In this document: in pieces, positions 62,198 through 64,000 of the stretch
How positions within the stretch are numbered: position 1 is the stretch's first letter
Layout: each line of letters begins with the position of its first letter
Assembly (NCBI RefSeq): GCF_000943555.1
Contig: NZ_JTDV01000001.1
Location: 62,001-126,000, forward strand
Origin: Neotamlana nanhaiensis
GTDB lineage: Bacteria; Bacteroidota; Bacteroidia; Flavobacteriales; Flavobacteriaceae
Direction: 5' to 3'
Length of the DNA: 64,000 nucleotides
Notes under the pieces: generated by a model
Database searches by the model: none
What the model saw: the letters and a program-made list of their open reading frames with translations, nothing else
Told to the model about the DNA's origin: nothing
Program-made: the position numbers and the translations under genes

Positions 62198-64000
62198 CTA
62201 ATCTAAAACCTCCGATTGTACATTGGCATTTTCACTTTCCTGACTCATAATCCAAGGCATTTTATCTTTTGGCCATTCGCCATTTACAATAGGGAAAGTT
62301 TCTAATTTATCAGGATCTAAAACCACGTGCTTTATACGCTTACGATGCCACGAATAGGTAATGTGCACCAAACCGTCTTTTGTTTGAATCACGGCAGGAT
62401 ATGAATACTGCACTGCTCCTGTTCTGTATTCTAAAACCGCGGCAGCTTCCCAGTTAATTCCATCTTTAGAAATAGCCACAGCAAGGATGCCACGGCCTTT
62501 TCTACCTCCAATAGGGTCTTCGCGAGTAGAGTGATTGTACACCAATAAGTGCCTGCCATCTTTTAAAGTTACGGCATCAATGGCCGAATTATTATTAGGC
62601 AAATTGGTATCGGTAACGGGCGACCAAGTCAACCCACCATCATCTGACCACGACTGTGCTATTCTGGTATCCTCACCTTTTCCATTAGGCCGTGCCAACA
62701 ATTGTAATTTTTTCTGTGAATGCACTAAAAAAGTAGGCTGTATAATTTGATATTTGGTATTCACGGGGTCGCTTATGGATTCTGTTCGTGTCCACGTTTT
62801 GCCATTATCGGTACTGCGCTCCACATGAACGCGCTTTCCGGGGTCTCCCTGCAAACTGGCCCCAGCAATAATGGTTCCATCATCCATATATATAGGTTTG
62901 TTTACAAGAGGCCCCGTAAATCCTTTCGGTAATTTTTGAGGCTTGCTCCAAGTGTGCCCATTATCTGTTGAAGTGGTAACTTGTCCGTCGTCAATTTCAG
63001 GGCTCAAGAAATAAATTTGAATATCGCCACCTTTTAATTGAACCAACACAGGGTTAAACAATGTTTTTCCGTCCCCATCATAAACCACCACGGGTGTTTT
63101 CCATTTTCCTCCTTTAGGCTTTCTGGAAATCCAAAGATTTACATCGGGGTGTCTTTCTCGTGTTCCACCGAACCACACACAAAGCAAATCACCATTTTCC
63201 AATTCTAATATAGAAGAAGCATGACAATCACGAGTCGGCTGTTTGGTAAAGACAAATTCTTCTGACACAATTGCCTTCTTTGACGGTGATTGCGCCACAA
63301 TTTTCGCATTACCTTCAGCAACCAATTCATTTAAATAGTCTTCTAAATTGGTATACCCATCATTATTCCTATCTGAATTGCAGTCTGAAGTATCATTTGG
63401 GTTCAGGCCATTTTTTATTTCCCAATCATCGGGCATACCATCGTGGTCTGAATCTTTTGGGGCTGGAAGCGATTTTAATTCTGGCCAGCCACCAACATCA
63501 TTTTGCGAATCAATAATTCCGCATATTTTAGATTTATCAGCAACTTTTTTTAGCTTTTTATAAGCTTCTCCCTCATGTGTAGCATATCCGCCAAGCGTTT
63601 CCTTAACTATTCTGGTATCTATTTCATCTCTTTTAGGCAAATTTGCCCCTGCCTGATTTAGAACCAGCTGAAAAGCCACTTCGGCGGGCTGCTCATTTAT
63701 GGGCATTGACGGCCAAGGTTCATCCATCTTTAACTTTTCCAAAGCCATTTTTGTTTGTACACCACCGTTCCAATTATTTTCGGAAACCTTCTCGTTACCT
63801 TCAATAACATTATCGGCGACATACCACTTACCGTGGTCTTCTTCACTTCTAAAAGATGGATTAGCAATTCGATAAGACACCTCTCCCGGTTGGGTTGCAG
63901 GCCCAGGTTTATAATAATTGCCAACCATATTTACTTCGAAAAAATTGTACTTCTGCGGATTGCTATTTTCTATTTTTTCTCCTCCATAGCATGAATTATA
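62198..64000 (-). CDS. PL1 pectate lyase-BNR (sialidase-like) fusion, 5' end outside window
   Basis: The frame is open to the window edge, so the protein starts beyond 64000; the Met at 63928 is internal (it continues into MVGNYYKPGPA). The visible part has the last PL1 turns, a calcium-type DSDHDGMPDDWEIKNGL linker, then a complete BNR propeller of about 340 residues: TRDCHASSILELENGDLLCVW-type blade as short motif CHASSILELENGDL, and Asp boxes such as STDNGHTWS, STDNGKTWT and SDDGGLTWS. No signal or sorting domain is seen at the C-terminus. The propeller may be a GH33-like hydrolase or another lyase acting on pectic side chains. Confidence 0.88.
   Translation of the reverse strand, partial: YNSCYGGEKIENSNPQKYNFFEVNMVGNYYKPGPATQPGEVSYRIANPSFRSEEDHGKWYVADNVIEGNEKVSENNWNGGVQTKMALEKLKMDEPWPSMPINEQPAEVAFQLVLNQAGANLPKRDEIDTRIVKETLGGYATHEGEAYKKLKKVADKSKICGIIDSQNDVGGWPELKSLPAPKDSDHDGMPDDWEIKNGLNPNDTSDCNSDRNNDGYTNLEDYLNELVAEGNAKIVAQSPSKKAIVSEEFVFTKQPTRDCHASSILELENGDLLCVWFGGTRERHPDVNLWISRKPKGGKWKTPVVVYDGDGKTLFNPVLVQLKGGDIQIYFLSPEIDDGQVTTSTDNGHTWSKPQKLPKGFTGPLVNKPIYMDDGTIIAGASLQGDPGKRVHVERSTDNGKTWTRTESISDPVNTKYQIIQPTFLVHSQKKLQLLARPNGKGEDTRIAQSWSDDGGLTWSPVTDTNLPNNNSAIDAVTLKDGRHLLVYNHSTREDPIGGRKGRGILAVAISKDGINWEAAAVLEYRTGAVQYSYPAVIQTKDGLVHITYSWHRKRIKHVVLDPDKLETFPIVNGEWPKDKMPWIMSQESENANVQSEVLD

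Overview
The window reads as chromosomal DNA from a flavobacterium (Bacteroidota, probably marine). The sequence is AT-rich, several secreted proteins end in type IX secretion (Por) sorting domains, there is a SusC/SusD pair under an ECF sigma/FecR switch, and Shine-Dalgarno sequences are largely absent. No rRNA, tRNA, CRISPR array or insertion sequence was found.

Region 1 (1-5877, plus strand) is a tightly packed light/oxidative-stress cluster. It holds a TIGR03643-type protein, GTP cyclohydrolase I, two paralogous 71-74 aa helical proteins, an SDR that lacks the catalytic Tyr, a glutathione peroxidase, a 55 aa protein, TspO, an SRPBCC protein and a photolyase.

Region 2 (6038-26.3 kb) is the pectin-degradation part of a polysaccharide utilization locus. 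It contains a four-repeat type IX secreted protein, a DUF6250-PL11 rhamnogalacturonan lyase, an oxidative deoxysugar/aldonolactone module (SDR, lactonase, Zn-dehydrogenase), a secreted double cupin, an (alpha/alpha)6 glycosidase, a GH43, a pectinesterase-like beta-helix protein, PL1 and PL10 pectate lyases and a LamG protein.

Region 3 (26.4-39.7 kb, minus strand) looks like one long operon for an acid sugar or related small acid. It runs dapA-like aldolase, SSS symporter, Fe-alcohol dehydrogenase, PdxA-like, DUF1537 kinase, solute-binding-protein-like gene, CoA-transferase, CoA-transferase, second solute-binding-protein-like gene, Gfo/Idh/MocA, MaoC and RhaT. The two binding-protein-like genes cannot carry signal peptides, because stop codons lie immediately upstream in frame, and no ABC permease accompanies them. 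I regard these CoA-transferase/binding-protein doublets as the best candidate for an undescribed system.

Region 4 (39.8-48.4 kb) holds a secreted T9SS protein, SusD, SusC with an STN signalling domain, FecR and an ECF sigma factor. Region 5 (48.5-58.2 kb) is a sugar uptake and catabolism operon: DeoR, fucose/arabinose-type isomerase, split transketolase, RbsB/DUF2291/RbsA/RbsC-like importer and FGGY kinase. Its layout resembles the transketolase branch of D-apiose catabolism, which would fit a pectin locus, but the substrate is not proven. Region 6 (58.4-64 kb) has a DUF5916 outer-membrane protein, a PL1 lyase and a PL1-BNR fusion that runs off the window.

A conserved element of about 31 bp lies 60-130 nt upstream of four transcription units in regions 2-5. 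It may tie extracellular pectin attack, uptake and the two intracellular pathways into one regulon.
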